Source: Streptomyces sp. CB03234 (lineage in GTDB: Bacteria; Actinomycetota; Actinomycetes; Streptomycetales; Streptomycetaceae). Taken from it: a stretch of DNA of 64,000 bases. The notes beneath the pieces are model-generated. The model had not been told where the DNA came from. It made no database searches and was given only the letters and a program-made list of their open reading frames with translations. The stretch is taken from positions 1 through 64,000 of the forward strand of contig NZ_LIYH01000003.1 in assembly GCF_001905885.1 (NCBI RefSeq), given 5' to 3'. The translations under genes were made by a program, and so were the position numbers. Below are positions 15,054 through 25,171 of the stretch, piece by piece. How positions within the stretch are numbered: the first letter of the stretch is position 1; each line of letters starts with the position of its first letter.

Positions 15054-16439
15054 ATGGCGACAGCACACATCTCCACACCCGTCCCCTACAGGGAGGTGAC
15101 GGACGCCAACGGCCGCGTTTACCGCATCGGCGAGTCCGATGTCGACATCATGGGCCGCAAGCGCAAGTGGATGGTCATCCTGCCGTGGGTCGGCATGATG
15201 GGCATCAGCTCGGCGGAGTACGCGTTCGCGTCCGCCGAGGAGACCCTGCACACCGCGCACGGCTGGGGCAGCCAGCACATCTTCTGGATGCTGGGCGTGT
15301 GGGTCTTCTTCCAGGCCGCGGTGGCCTTCCCGGCCGGCAAGCTGCGCGAGAGCGGGAAACTGCCCGCCCGGTGGGCGATGATGCTGGGCGCAGTGGGCAC
15401 CCTGCTCGGTTATCTGTCGCTCGCGTTCGCGCCGCACGTCATCGCCGCGTACATAGGTTTCGGCATGTTCAGCGGCATGGGCGCGGGCATGGTCTACGCG
15501 ACGTGCGTGAACATGGTCGGCAAGTGGTATCCGGAGCGCAAGGGCGGCAAGACGGGCTTCGTCAATGGCGGGTTCGCCTATGGTTCGGTGCCCTTCGTCT
15601 TCATTTTCACCGGCTATATGGACCTGACCAACTTCCGTTGGGTCCTGGTGTCGGTCGGGCTGTTCCTGGCGGCGACGGTGGCGGTCGCCGGGTACTTCTT
15701 CCAGGATCCGCCGAAGAACTGGTGGCCGGCCGAGGTCGACCCGCTGAGGAAGCCGGACGACCCGCGGGCGCGGCGCGCGCTGGAGAAGAATCCGCCGGCC
15801 GTGAAGCAGTACACCCCGAAGGAGGCCTGGCAGACCGGCCGGGTGGCCCTGATGTGGTTCTGCCTGCTGTGCACGTCGGGGGTGAACATCTTCGGTATCG
15901 CCTTCCAGGTACCGTTCGGTGACGAGGCCGGGTTCGCGGGCGGCATCGTGGCGACGGCGATGTCCCTGAAGGCGATCGTGAACGGCACGGGGCGCGGGGT
16001 CATCGGCTGGCTGTCGGACCGGTACGGGCGCAAGCAGTGCCTGATCTTCGTCTGCATCGTGCTGGGCCTGTCGCAGTACGGGATCCTGATGGCCGGCAAC
16101 ATCGGCAATCTGCCGCTGTTCCTGCTGTTCTCCAGCATCTCCGGGTTCGGCGGCGGGGCGATCTTCCCGATGTTCGCGGCGATGACGGCGGACTACTTCG
16201 GGGAGAACAACAACGCCTCCAACTACGGTCTGGTCTACAGCTCGAAGCTGGTGTCCGGGCTTCTCGGATCCGGCATGGGCGCCGTGGTGGTGGGCGCCTG
16301 GGGCTACGGCGGTGCCTTCGTGCTCGCGGGCTCGATCTCGCTGTTCGCCGGTTTCGTGGCGCTGTTCCTGCATCCGCCGGGGCGGCCGCGGGCCCGCCAC
16401 ATCACGGCGAACCCGCGGCCGATCAGCCGGGACGTCTAG
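15054..16439 (+). CDS. OFA-family MFS transporter, probable oxalate/formate carrier
   Basis: A 461-aa major-facilitator protein with about 12 hydrophobic segments. Signatures include the loop GKLRESGKLPARWAMMLGA, GMGAGMVYATCVNMVGKWYP near residue 135, and the second-half loop GWLSDRYGRKQCL. The conserved KWYPERKGGKTG and FFQDPPKNWWP resemble the OFA (oxalate:formate antiporter) branch of MFS, known to exchange oxalate for formate across the cytoplasmic membrane. Start ATG 15054 (MATAHISTP) has AAGGGG ten bases upstream; the frame is open upstream but overlaps the hairpin. It lies downstream of oxc-frc-acyl-CoA synthetase in the same direction, which supports oxalate uptake. Confidence 0.82.
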   Translation: MATAHISTPVPYREVTDANGRVYRIGESDVDIMGRKRKWMVILPWVGMMGISSAEYAFASAEETLHTAHGWGSQHIFWMLGVWVFFQAAVAFPAGKLRESGKLPARWAMMLGAVGTLLGYLSLAFAPHVIAAYIGFGMFSGMGAGMVYATCVNMVGKWYPERKGGKTGFVNGGFAYGSVPFVFIFTGYMDLTNFRWVLVSVGLFLAATVAVAGYFFQDPPKNWWPAEVDPLRKPDDPRARRALEKNPPAVKQYTPKEAWQTGRVALMWFCLLCTSGVNIFGIAFQVPFGDEAGFAGGIVATAMSLKAIVNGTGRGVIGWLSDRYGRKQCLIFVCIVLGLSQYGILMAGNIGNLPLFLLFSSISGFGGGAIFPMFAAMTADYFGENNNASNYGLVYSSKLVSGLLGSGMGAVVVGAWGYGGAFVLAGSISLFAGFVALFLHPPGRPRARHITANPRPISRDV

Positions 16440-16451
16440 CGTTTCCCGGGT

Positions 16452-17519
<1,068 letters not shown>

Positions 17520-17572
17520 GTGGATAACTCCTCGTTGTCAGTGGCGTCTGCTTCACTGGAGATCGCTGGAAA

Positions 17573-18961
17573 TCAGTGGAGACCGGCGAGTTGAAGCAGC
17601 AGGGACTTCACATCGGTGGCCGCGACGCGGCCCGAAACTGCGCGGGGGGTGGAGCACACGATGAGCGGACCTTCGTCATCGCTCATGGGGAGGCGGCCAT
17701 GGCTGCCGCGAATAGGTGAGGGGTCCAGGGGCACGACCGCCAGGCGGTAACGCATGCCCAGCTTCTTGCGGGCGATCGCCGTGGCCGCCTTGAGGCGTAC
17801 GTAGGGGTCGAGGGGGTCCATGAACAGCTCGACGGGGTCGTAGCCGGGTTTGCGGTGGATCTCGACGAGCTGGGCGAAGTCGGGCGCGCGCGCGTCGTCG
17901 AGCCAGTAGTAGTACGTGAACCAGGCGTCGGGTTCGGCGAGGGCGACGAGCTCGCCCGAGCGGGGGTGGTCGAGGCCGTGGGCCTTCTTGCCCTCGTCGT
18001 CGAGGAGCGTCTCGATGCCGGGTACGCCAGTGAGGGCTTCGCGCGTGGCGGCCATGTTCCGGGGGTCTTCGGGGCGTCGGACGTAGATGTGGGCGATCTG
18101 GTGGTCGGCGACGGCGAAGGCCCGGGAGGCCATGGGGTCGAGGTACTCCATACCGTCCTGGGTGTGGACCTCGAGCAGGCCGGCGCGGCGCAGGGCGCGG
18201 TTGATGTCGACGTGCCGGTTCACGCGGGTGATGCCGTATTCGGACAGGGCGACGACGGTGCGGCCTTCGGCCTTCGCGTCGTCGAGGAGGGGGGCCATGG
18301 CCGCGTCGAGGTCGGCGGCGGCCCGGTGGGCGCGTGGGTCGTCGGGGCCGTAGCGCTGGAGGTCGTAGTCGAGGTGCGGGAGGTAACACAGGGCGAGGTC
18401 GGGGGTGCGGGTGCGGAGGATGTGGCGGGTGGCGTCGACGATCCACTGGCTGGATACGAGGTCGGCGCCGGGTCCCCAGAAGTGGAAGAGGGGAAATGTG
18501 CCGAATTTCTCGGTGAGTTCGTCGTGCAGGGCCGGGGGCCGGGTGTAGCAGTCGGGTTCCTTGCGGCCGTCGGCGTAGTAGACGGGACGGGGGGTGACGG
18601 TGATGTCGGTGTCGGCGCCCATGGCGTACCACCAGCAGATATTGGCGACGGTGTAGCCGGGGTGGGCGCGACGGGCCGCGTCCCAGAGTTTGTCGCCGGA
18701 GACCAGTCCGTTGTGCTGGCGCCACAGCAGGACGTCGCCGAGTTCGCGGAAGTACCAGCCGTTGCCGACGATGCCGTGTTCGGCGGGGAGGGTGCCGGTG
18801 AGGAAGGTGGACTGGGCGGCGCAGGTGACGGCGGGCAGGACGGTGCCGAGCGGGGCGTGGGAGCCGGACCGGGCGAGCCGCTTGAGGCGGGGCATGTGGT
18901 CGAGGAGCTGGGGGGTGAGGCCGACGACGTCCAGGACCAGGAGGGGGGTGGGCCGGTTCAT
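17573..18961 (-). CDS. eboF: EboF-like nucleotide pyrophosphatase/phosphodiesterase (alkaline phosphatase superfamily)
   Basis: A 462-aa protein of the alkaline phosphatase superfamily. LLVLDVVGLTPQLLDHMPRL carries the N-terminal metal-binding Asp, and AVTCAAQSTFLTGTLPAEHG holds the probable Thr nucleophile near residue 45. ALSEYGITRVNRHVDIN and the later HGRLP region supply further metal ligands. No signal peptide, so cytosolic. The ATG at 18961 overlaps the stop of the eboE-like gene (ATGA). Position in an operon with EboA, EboB, EboC and EboE homologues identifies it as the EboF-type member. Ebo systems were described as metabolite-trafficking clusters; the phosphodiester cleaved is unknown. 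Confidence 0.75.
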   Translation of the reverse strand: MNRPTPLLVLDVVGLTPQLLDHMPRLKRLARSGSHAPLGTVLPAVTCAAQSTFLTGTLPAEHGIVGNGWYFRELGDVLLWRQHNGLVSGDKLWDAARRAHPGYTVANICWWYAMGADTDITVTPRPVYYADGRKEPDCYTRPPALHDELTEKFGTFPLFHFWGPGADLVSSQWIVDATRHILRTRTPDLALCYLPHLDYDLQRYGPDDPRAHRAAADLDAAMAPLLDDAKAEGRTVVALSEYGITRVNRHVDINRALRRAGLLEVHTQDGMEYLDPMASRAFAVADHQIAHIYVRRPEDPRNMAATREALTGVPGIETLLDDEGKKAHGLDHPRSGELVALAEPDAWFTYYYWLDDARAPDFAQLVEIHRKPGYDPVELFMDPLDPYVRLKAATAIARKKLGMRYRLAVVPLDPSPIRGSHGRLPMSDDEGPLIVCSTPRAVSGRVAATDVKSLLLQLAGLH

Positions 18962-20127
18962 GGGAGTTCCTTGAGGCCGAGGTCGGTGAGGAGGTCGCGG
19001 GCGAGGGTGAGTTCGGCGGCGATGCCGTCGGCGAGCCGGCCTCTGGTGCGGGGGCGCAGGTCGGGCGGGAGGGCCTGCCAGGTGTAGGTCTCGACTTCGA
19101 GGTGGCGGGTGTGCGGGGCCGGGCCGCCGACGAGCCGGGCCAGGGTGTCGCGGAGTACGGGAAGGGTGGAGGTGAGGGGCGCGGCGGGCGGGCTGTGCAG
19201 GGGGACGTGGAAGTGGGCGCGCCAGGGGGCGCCGTCGGGGAGCGTTTCGCCGGCGAGGGCCTCGGCGAGGTCGTCGGTGCCGCGCAGCCCGGCGGCGGTG
19301 CGGGTGCGGGTCTGGTGGAGGAAGCGGGGCTCGGCGAAGGCGGCGAGGGCTTCGCGTACGTCGGGGAGGTGAGGGTGTTCGGCGTGGAGGGCCGCGGAGA
19401 GCTGGGCCTTGGGGATGGGGATGCCGGCGGCGAGAAGGGCGTCCACGGCGGTGTCCGGGTTCTCGAAGGAGGTGGCGAGGTGGCAGGTGTCGACGCAGAT
19501 GCCGATACGGGGGCTTGATACGTCGGTGAGCGGGCCGATCGCGTCGGTGGTGGTCTCGATGGTGCATCCCGGCTCGGGTTCGAGGGCGACGCGAACGGAC
19601 TTGCCGGTGAGTTCCTCGAGGGCGTCCAGGCGCTCGGTGAGGGTGGTCAGTGCGGTGCGGGCGGTGTGGGCCGCGGCGGCGTCGAAGGAGGTGCGCCAGG
19701 CGAGGGGGAGGGTGGAGATGGAGCCCTCGGTGACGTCGTCGGGCAGGAGCGCGGCAAGGAGGCGGGCGAGGTCGGTGGTGTGGCCCAGGCGCTCGGGACG
19801 GGTCCAGTCCGGTTGGTAGACGCGGTACTTGACCTGTTCGGCGCCGAAGCCCTCGTAGGGGAAGCCGTTGAGCGTGACGACTTCCAGGCCGCGGCGGTCG
19901 AGCTCGGCGCGCAGGCCGCGCAGTGCGGCCGGGTCGGTGGTGAGGGCGTGTGCGGCGTCCTTGGCGAGCCAGAGGCCGATGCCGAGGCGGTCGCGGCCGA
20001 GGCGTCTGCGGACGGGTTCGCAGTGGTCGCGCAGTTGGGCGAGGACTCCGTCGAGTGTCTCGGCGGGGTGGACGTTGGTGCAGTAGGCGAGGTGGATGGT
20101 GGAGCCGTCCGGGTGGCGGAAGCGCAT
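18958..20127 (-). CDS. eboE: EboE-like TIM-barrel protein
   Basis: A 389-aa xylose-isomerase-like TIM barrel. It begins with HLAYCTNVHPAETLDGVLAQ, the typical EboE opening, then GIGLWLAKDAAHAL, LNGFPYEGFGAEQVKYRVY and TLPLAWR. Metal-site residues lie in RVALEPEPGC and GICVDTCHLATSFEN, and FHVPLHSPP and LEVETYTWQALP follow near the C-terminus. Length matches the EboE family. It sits 12 bases after the eboB-like stop and overlaps eboF by ATGA. In ebo clusters this protein is thought to process or carry a cyclitol-type metabolite in the cytosol. The family call is from motif memory. Confidence 0.78.
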   Translation of the reverse strand: MRFRHPDGSTIHLAYCTNVHPAETLDGVLAQLRDHCEPVRRRLGRDRLGIGLWLAKDAAHALTTDPAALRGLRAELDRRGLEVVTLNGFPYEGFGAEQVKYRVYQPDWTRPERLGHTTDLARLLAALLPDDVTEGSISTLPLAWRTSFDAAAAHTARTALTTLTERLDALEELTGKSVRVALEPEPGCTIETTTDAIGPLTDVSSPRIGICVDTCHLATSFENPDTAVDALLAAGIPIPKAQLSAALHAEHPHLPDVREALAAFAEPRFLHQTRTRTAAGLRGTDDLAEALAGETLPDGAPWRAHFHVPLHSPPAAPLTSTLPVLRDTLARLVGGPAPHTRHLEVETYTWQALPPDLRPRTRGRLADGIAAELTLARDLLTDLGLKELP

Positions 20128-20139
20128 GGCCGGCTCCTC

Positions 20140-20988
20140 TCATTCCCCGCCGCGGAGGATGGAGTTGCCCTCGTGGAGGGGGCCTGGAGTGGGGAGGTCG
20201 AGATGAAGGCGGCCGCTGAGACCGTAGAAGGCGACGGGGTTGCGCCACAGGACCTGGTCGACATCGTCGTCGGTGAACCCGGCGGCGAGCATGGCGTCGG
20301 CGACCTTGCGGGTCTTGAGGGGGTCGCTCTTTCCCCAGTCGGCGGCGGAGTTCACCAGGACGCGCTCGGTGCCGTAGGTCTTGAGGACGGCGACCATGCG
20401 GTCCTCGTCCATCTTGGTGTCGGGATAGATGGAGAAGCCGAGCCAGGCGCCGCTGTCAGTGGCCTCCTTTACCGTTGTCTCATTGAGGTGGTCGAGCAGG
20501 ACCCGCTCCGGGGGGAGGTGGGATTCTCGGACGACGTCGATGGTGCGGCGCAGTCCGGCGAGCTTGTCGCGGTGCGGGGTGTGGACGAGGGCGGGCAGGC
20601 CGTGGTCGGCGGCGAGCTGCAGCTGGGCGGCCAGTGCGGTGTCCTCGGCGGGAGTCATGGAGTCGTAGCCGATCTCGCCGACGGCGACGACGGAGTCCTT
20701 GACGAGATAGCGGGGCAGCGCGTCGAGAACGGGGGTGCAGCGGGGGTCGTTGGCCTCCTTGGGGTTGAGGGCCAGGGTGCAGTGGTGGGCGATGCCGTAC
20801 TGGGCGGCGCGGAAGGGTTCCCAGCCGAGGAGGGAGTCGAAGTAGTCGAAGAAGCTGGCGGGCGAGGTGCGGGGCTGGCCGAGCCAGAAGGACGGTTCGA
20901 CGAGGGCGCGTACCCCGGCGTCGTACATCGCCTCGTAGTCGTCCGTGGTGCGGGAGGTCATGTGGATGTGCGGGTCGAAGATGCGCAT
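20140..20988 (-). CDS. eboB: EboB-like TatD-family metal-dependent hydrolase
   Basis: A 282-aa amidohydrolase-superfamily TIM barrel. The metal motif is FDPHIHMTSRT at residues 4-14, and VAVGEIGYDSMTP, PALVHTPHR, LLDHLNETTV and VNSAADWGKSDPLK provide the remaining His/Glu/Asp ligands. The start ATG overlaps the stop of the eboA-like gene (ATGA). TatD-type proteins are the B component of ebo clusters. No signal peptide, so cytosolic. Reaction unknown; hydrolysis of a phosphorylated or amidated intermediate is possible. Confidence 0.78.
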   Translation of the reverse strand: MRIFDPHIHMTSRTTDDYEAMYDAGVRALVEPSFWLGQPRTSPASFFDYFDSLLGWEPFRAAQYGIAHHCTLALNPKEANDPRCTPVLDALPRYLVKDSVVAVGEIGYDSMTPAEDTALAAQLQLAADHGLPALVHTPHRDKLAGLRRTIDVVRESHLPPERVLLDHLNETTVKEATDSGAWLGFSIYPDTKMDEDRMVAVLKTYGTERVLVNSAADWGKSDPLKTRKVADAMLAAGFTDDDVDQVLWRNPVAFYGLSGRLHLDLPTPGPLHEGNSILRGGE

Positions 20989-21608
20989 CAGGACTCCTCC
21001 GGGGGGACGGTCAGGGCGAGGACACGGTGGAGGTCGGCGGGGACGGGGCGGCCGGCGGCGGTGCGTTCGGCGGCGTAGTCGGCGAGCATCCGGGCCAGTT
21101 CGGCGTCGCCGCGGGCGCGCCGGGGCAGGTCGGTGACGGCGTCGACGGGGACGGCGGTGAAGAGGCACTTGAGGACGGCGTGGCGCCAGGAGTGCGGGTC
21201 GAGGTGGGCGGCGGCGTAGGGGCCGACGGCGGCGGCGACCAGCCGGGTGTCGTTGGTGCGCAGGGCGTCCTCGACCAGCGGCAGGGACTCCGGGCCCGGT
21301 ACGAGTGAGGGGAGGGCGAGCAGGACGGCGCGGCGCTCGGCTGCGGTGCCGTGCTGGTAGAGGCGGGTGAGGGTGTCCGGGTCGGCGCGGGCCTCATGGA
21401 GGAGGAGGGTGCGTACGGAGTCGGCGAGTTCCGGTCCGCAGTGGCGGCCGGCGGAGGCGAACCGCAGTTCCCAGCTGGCCGGCACATAGGGGGTCGTCCC
21501 CTCGGGCGGGGCGTCGGCGGCGTGGGCGGCCTCGGCGAGGGCCTCGTGCAGCCAGGCGCGGGCGGCGCCGCCGAGCAGGCCGTCCAGTTCCTGGCGGGTC
21601 GTCGTCAC
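20988..21608 (-). CDS. eboA: EboA domain protein
   Basis: A 206-aa all-helical protein with the EboA-type core: SWELRFASAGRHCGP, LYQHGTAAERRAVLLALPSL, VEDALRTNDTRLVAAAVGPY and WRHAVLKCLFTAVPVDAV. The GTG at 21608 was chosen because GGGAGA lies upstream and the codon overlaps the stop of the preceding gene (GTGA). The family has no known catalytic activity. The repeated helical pairs suggest a scaffold of HEAT-like type. Its tight coupling to eboB and the TIM-barrel gene supports a shared pathway. Confidence 0.72.
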   Translation of the reverse strand: MTTTRQELDGLLGGAARAWLHEALAEAAHAADAPPEGTTPYVPASWELRFASAGRHCGPELADSVRTLLLHEARADPDTLTRLYQHGTAAERRAVLLALPSLVPGPESLPLVEDALRTNDTRLVAAAVGPYAAAHLDPHSWRHAVLKCLFTAVPVDAVTDLPRRARGDAELARMLADYAAERTAAGRPVPADLHRVLALTVPPEES

Positions 21609-22510
21609 GGTGCCGGTTCTCCCTTCGTGCCGGTCCGGCTGCGGAGGAACTCGATCGAGGCGCGGGCGAGTTCGGGGCCCGCGTGGGAGTGGCGGGGCAG
21701 TTCGACGACCGTCAGGCCCTGGTAGCCGGTGGCGGCGAGGGCTGCCAGGACGGGCGGGAAGTCGATCTCTCCGTCGCCGAACGGGAGGTGTTCGTGGACG
21801 CCGCGTCGCATGTCCTCGATCTGGACGTGGCGCAGCCAGGGCGCGGCGTCGCGTACGCAGTCGGCCGGGGATGCCGGCTCGAGGCACTGGCAGTGGCCGA
21901 TGTCGAGGGTGAGGCCGAGGAGGTGGGGGTCGGGGTGGTCGAGGAGGCGGCGGAGGTGGTGGAAGTCGGCGAGGGTGGCGAGGAGGTGACCGGGTTCGGG
22001 TTCGATGGCGAGCGGGACGCGGGCGGTGGCCGCGGCGTCCAGGACGGGGGTGAGTGACTCTTCGAGCCGCTTCCAGGCGGTGGTGGTGTCGGTGGGCGGG
22101 ACGTCTTCGGGGGCGATGCCGCTGAAGCAGTGCACGGCGTGCGCGCCGAGGTCGGCGGCGACCTGGACGGCGCGGATGAGGAGGCGGGTGCGGGCGGCTC
22201 GGCCGTCGGGGTCCGGGTCGAGGAGGGAGGGGCCGTGTTTGCGCCGCGGGTCGAGTACATAGCGGGCGCCGGTCTCGACGGTGACGCCCAGGCCCAGTTC
22301 GCCGAGACGTCGGGCGACCAGGGCGGTGCGGGCGGCCAGGTCCGGGGCGAGCGGGTCGAGGTGCATGTGGTCGAGGGTCAGACCGACGCCGTCGTACCCG
22401 AGGTCGGCGAGGAGGGCGAGGGCGTCGTCGAGACGGAGGTCGGTGAGGCCGTTGGTGCCGTAGCCGAACCGGAGGGTGGTGGTGCGGGCGGTCGTGTGGG
22501 GCTCACTCAT
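21605..22510 (-). CDS. sugar phosphate isomerase/epimerase-like TIM-barrel protein
   Basis: A 301-aa xylose-isomerase-like TIM barrel: FGYGTNGLTDLRLDDALALL, GVGLTLDHMHL, VTVETGARYV, VHCFSGIAP, LAIEPEPGHLLAT, TLDIGHCQCL and LTVVELPRHSHAGP. These carry the usual Glu, Asp and His metal ligands, so an epimerase or isomerase reaction on a sugar or inositol is likely. Its ATG overlaps the eboC-like stop and its stop overlaps the eboA-like start. It is an additional TIM-barrel member beside EboE and may supply a step specific to this actinomycete version of the cluster. Confidence 0.75.
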   Translation of the reverse strand: MSEPHTTARTTTLRFGYGTNGLTDLRLDDALALLADLGYDGVGLTLDHMHLDPLAPDLAARTALVARRLGELGLGVTVETGARYVLDPRRKHGPSLLDPDPDGRAARTRLLIRAVQVAADLGAHAVHCFSGIAPEDVPPTDTTTAWKRLEESLTPVLDAAATARVPLAIEPEPGHLLATLADFHHLRRLLDHPDPHLLGLTLDIGHCQCLEPASPADCVRDAAPWLRHVQIEDMRRGVHEHLPFGDGEIDFPPVLAALAATGYQGLTVVELPRHSHAGPELARASIEFLRSRTGTKGEPAP

Positions 22511-23985
22511 GTGGGGCTCACCTTCCGGGCGAGTGCGCGGGCGAGCGGGGCGAGCCCCATGAGGGCGAGTCCGGTTCCGACGGCTCCGCCCCGGGCGGCG
22601 AGCGCGGCCTGGAGGGGGATCATGGCGCGGATACCGCCGCCGACGGCGCGTTGGGTGAGGGGCGGTGAGGGGTTGAGCGCGGCGTGGAGGAGGGGGACGG
22701 CGGCGGTGCGGAGGTAGGTGGCGGCGAGGGCGGCCGCGGTGACGGCCGAGAGCGGGGGCGGGCCCCCTCGTCCCCCGAGCACCGGGGCAGGGCGCTCTGA
22801 CCAGCCGCGCCCGGTGTGCGGGGCGTTGTGGGGGCGTGCCGCGAGGGCGCTCAGGGCTGCGGTTGCCGCGAGGGCGCCCAGTGGGGTCGCCGTCCGGCCG
22901 CCGTGGGCCTCGTGCCGGGACACCGCGGTGACGGCGTACGTGTGCGCCCCGAGCAGGGCGGCGGACGGCAGGGCCGCGCGTGGGTGCGCGCCGGATGTCG
23001 GCCATCCGGGGCGTGGGACGGCCGGCGAGCTGCGGCGGGCCACGTGGCGGGCGACGGCGGTGGGCGGGGCGGTCAGGCCGGGGTGGGTGCTTCGGGCCCC
23101 GGTGATGGTCGCGCCCGCCGTACGGGGCGCGCGGGCGGCGGTGGGCGGGGTGGTCCGCCCGGGGCATGGGTGGGCCGTGCGGGGCGCGGCGGACGCGGTG
23201 GCGCCGAGGAGGAGGTCCAGGGCGCGGGCCGTGGCCATGGCGGCGGGGGCCGCGCGGGTGTGCTTCAGGCGGAGGTCGTACGCCCAGACGGTCGCGGCCA
23301 GGGCGGTCGCGACCGCCAGGGGCGCCCGGCCCGCGCGGGCGGCGAGCGCGAGGCCCATGGCCGTCAGGGCCGCCGAGGCGGCCAGGGCGGCGGGCGGCGC
23401 GATGCGGCCCGACGGGAGGGGGCGGTGCGGGCGGTCGACGGCGTCCTCGTCACGGTCGGCCCAGTCGTTGAGCGCCATGCCCGCCTCGTACAGGCAGAGG
23501 GAGGAACCGATGGCCAGCATGGTGCGCCGGTTGGGGCGCACACCCACGGCCGCCGCGCCCGCGAGCGCGTCGCCCGGCACCGTGAACAGGGCGGAGACAC
23601 GCAGGAGTTCCGCCCAGGCTTGTCGCCGCGTACCTCGCGGGCGCTCGGCGGGCGGGGTGTACGCGGCGGGGCGGCCATCGGGGGCGGTGGACGGCAGGGG
23701 GCCCGCCCATGTCCGGCGGCGGCCCGGGGCCGGACGCCGCTGCGCCGGCGCTCCCGTGAGCGCGGCGCGTACGCCGGGAGCGGTGCCCGGGAGGAGCGTC
23801 ACCAGGGCGCTCAGCCGCCGGCGGACCCAGCGCGGACGCCCTGTGCCGATCGCGCGCGACAGGGCGGCGGCGCGGGCCGGGGCGGTCGTGCTGGGCGCGT
23901 GGGGGGCTCGCGAGGGGTTCTGGTCCGCGGGGCCGTCGGGAGTGCCGGGCGGTAGCGGGGCGGCGGCGCCGGGGGGCGGGGTCAT
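22507..23985 (-). CDS. eboC: EboC-like UbiA-family prenyltransferase
   Basis: A 492-aa protein. The first ~115 residues are Pro/Ala/Arg-rich and disordered. A polytopic UbiA domain follows, starting near WAELLRVSALFTVPGDALAG. It has the first Asp-rich motif NDWADRDEDAVDRPHRPLPS near residue 170 and a second-motif-like WAYDLRLKHT near 235. A further disordered Pro/Thr/Arg insertion (about 270-330) separates the later membrane segments. UbiA enzymes attach polyprenyl chains to aromatic or sugar acceptors in the membrane, and EboC is the UbiA member of ebo clusters. Its start overlaps the cyclase gene's stop. The long insertions are unusual; an alternative start further inside is possible. Confidence 0.75.
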   Translation of the reverse strand: MTPPPGAAAPLPPGTPDGPADQNPSRAPHAPSTTAPARAAALSRAIGTGRPRWVRRRLSALVTLLPGTAPGVRAALTGAPAQRRPAPGRRRTWAGPLPSTAPDGRPAAYTPPAERPRGTRRQAWAELLRVSALFTVPGDALAGAAAVGVRPNRRTMLAIGSSLCLYEAGMALNDWADRDEDAVDRPHRPLPSGRIAPPAALAASAALTAMGLALAARAGRAPLAVATALAATVWAYDLRLKHTRAAPAAMATARALDLLLGATASAAPRTAHPCPGRTTPPTAARAPRTAGATITGARSTHPGLTAPPTAVARHVARRSSPAVPRPGWPTSGAHPRAALPSAALLGAHTYAVTAVSRHEAHGGRTATPLGALAATAALSALAARPHNAPHTGRGWSERPAPVLGGRGGPPPLSAVTAAALAATYLRTAAVPLLHAALNPSPPLTQRAVGGGIRAMIPLQAALAARGGAVGTGLALMGLAPLARALARKVSPT

Positions 23986-25097
23986 CGGGCGTCCCGGAGG
24001 CGCGTGGCGAAGGAGAGGAGCGCGGCGTATTGGTCGGAGAGGGCCGCCGGGCCGCCGTCGGGGTCCTTGAAGTAGAAGCCGAGTTCGGGGAGGGGGCCGG
24101 AGAGGCCGGCTTCGTGGGCGCGGGAGAGGAGGCGGGCCAGGTCCAGGACGAGGGGGGCGGCGAGGGCCGAGTCACAGCCCTGCCAGATGGTCTGGAGGAC
24201 CATACGGGAGCCGAGGAAGCCGTCGAAGGCGATGTGGTCCCAGGCTGTCTTCCAGTCGCCGAGGGACGGGACGTCGTCGATGTGGACGTCCCCTTCCGGC
24301 ACCGCGCCGAGGGTGTCGGCCAGCACGCGTTCCTTGCCGGCGTTCTTCGCGGCCGCCGCGGCCGGGTCGGCCAGCGCCGCTCCGTCCCCTCCGCCCAGGA
24401 GATTGGTGCCGGACCATGCCCGTACGGACAGGGCGCGCTGCACGAACATCGGGGCGAGTACGGAGCGGAGCAGCGTCTGGCCTGTCTTGCCGTCGCGGCC
24501 CGCGTGGGGAAGTCCACAGGCGGCGACGGCGTCGGCGAGGGCCGCGGTGCGCAGCCCGGTGGAGGGGGTGAAGTTGACGTAGGGGCAGCCGGCCCGCAGT
24601 GCGGCGGCCGCGTAGAGGGAGCTGGGCGCGAGGCGCGGGTCGTCCGGGCCAGGGGCGGGTTCCGTGGAGGCGACGTTGATCACGACCGTACGGGCGAGAC
24701 CGTGGCGGCGCGTGAAGCCGGTGATGTCGGAGGTGAAGGACGTGATGAGTTCCTCGTCGGTGCGTGTGTCACCGGGGAGGGGGCCGCCGGGGCGGATCTC
24801 CGTGTCGGCGGCGGTGAGTTCGCCGCGTACGGCGGCGGGCAGGCCGTGCGGGAGGACGCCGGCCGCCGCCAGCTCCTCCGCCCGTTTGGGCAGCGGGCAC
24901 GCCGCGGTGTCGTGCCCGCCGAAGACGAGCGAGGAGAGGGAGGGGAGGCCGGACGCGGCGAACGGCGCGGTTTCGGTGACCATGCCCGTCGGCGGGTGGA
25001 GCCCGGCGGCGACCGCCGCGCACCCCGCCACGGCGGTCGTGGCGACGGAGCCGCGCGCCCCGACGAACCAGACCCCGACACGTTGATCAGCACACAT
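23982..25097 (-). CDS. myo-inositol-1-phosphate synthase family cyclase
   Basis: A 371-aa protein of the inositol-3-phosphate synthase family. The NAD-binding loop is VWFVGARGSVATTAVAG (residues 8-24), VVINVASTEP follows, and the signature GKTGQTLLRSVLAPMF near residue 225 corresponds to the family's KSGQT motif. A NLLGGGDG segment follows, then DDVPSLGDWKTAWDHIAFDG. Such enzymes cyclise glucose 6-phosphate by an NAD-dependent oxidation/aldol/reduction cycle. A GGGAGG site precedes the ATG at 25097. It heads the overlapping ebo-like operon (ATGA with eboC), in the place where other ebo clusters have the dehydroquinate-synthase-like EboD. This suggests an inositol-derived rather than valiolone-type product. 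Confidence 0.8.
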   Translation of the reverse strand: MCADQRVGVWFVGARGSVATTAVAGCAAVAAGLHPPTGMVTETAPFAASGLPSLSSLVFGGHDTAACPLPKRAEELAAAGVLPHGLPAAVRGELTAADTEIRPGGPLPGDTRTDEELITSFTSDITGFTRRHGLARTVVINVASTEPAPGPDDPRLAPSSLYAAAALRAGCPYVNFTPSTGLRTAALADAVAACGLPHAGRDGKTGQTLLRSVLAPMFVQRALSVRAWSGTNLLGGGDGAALADPAAAAAKNAGKERVLADTLGAVPEGDVHIDDVPSLGDWKTAWDHIAFDGFLGSRMVLQTIWQGCDSALAAPLVLDLARLLSRAHEAGLSGPLPELGFYFKDPDGGPAALSDQYAALLSFATRLRDAR

Positions 25098-25130
25098 GGC
25101 CAGCCTCCCTGGGTGTGGTGCGTTGGAGAC

Positions 25131-25164
25131 GGCGGGCGGGGGGTACGGCGCCTCCCCGCCCGCC
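25131..25164 (-). terminator. 11-bp perfect GC hairpin after the large GSDH gene
   Basis: GGCGGGCGGGG and CCCCGCCCGCC with a 12-base loop, just downstream of the leftward gene ending at 25172 and upstream of the cyclase gene. It probably separates the two leftward transcription units. Confidence 0.65.
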
Positions 25165-25171
25165 GCCGGTT

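Noticed and set aside
14939..15078. N-terminal extension of the MFS transporter from an upstream in-frame start
   Set aside because: The extension runs through the terminator-like hairpin and is not protein-like; the ATG at 15054 has a ribosome site.
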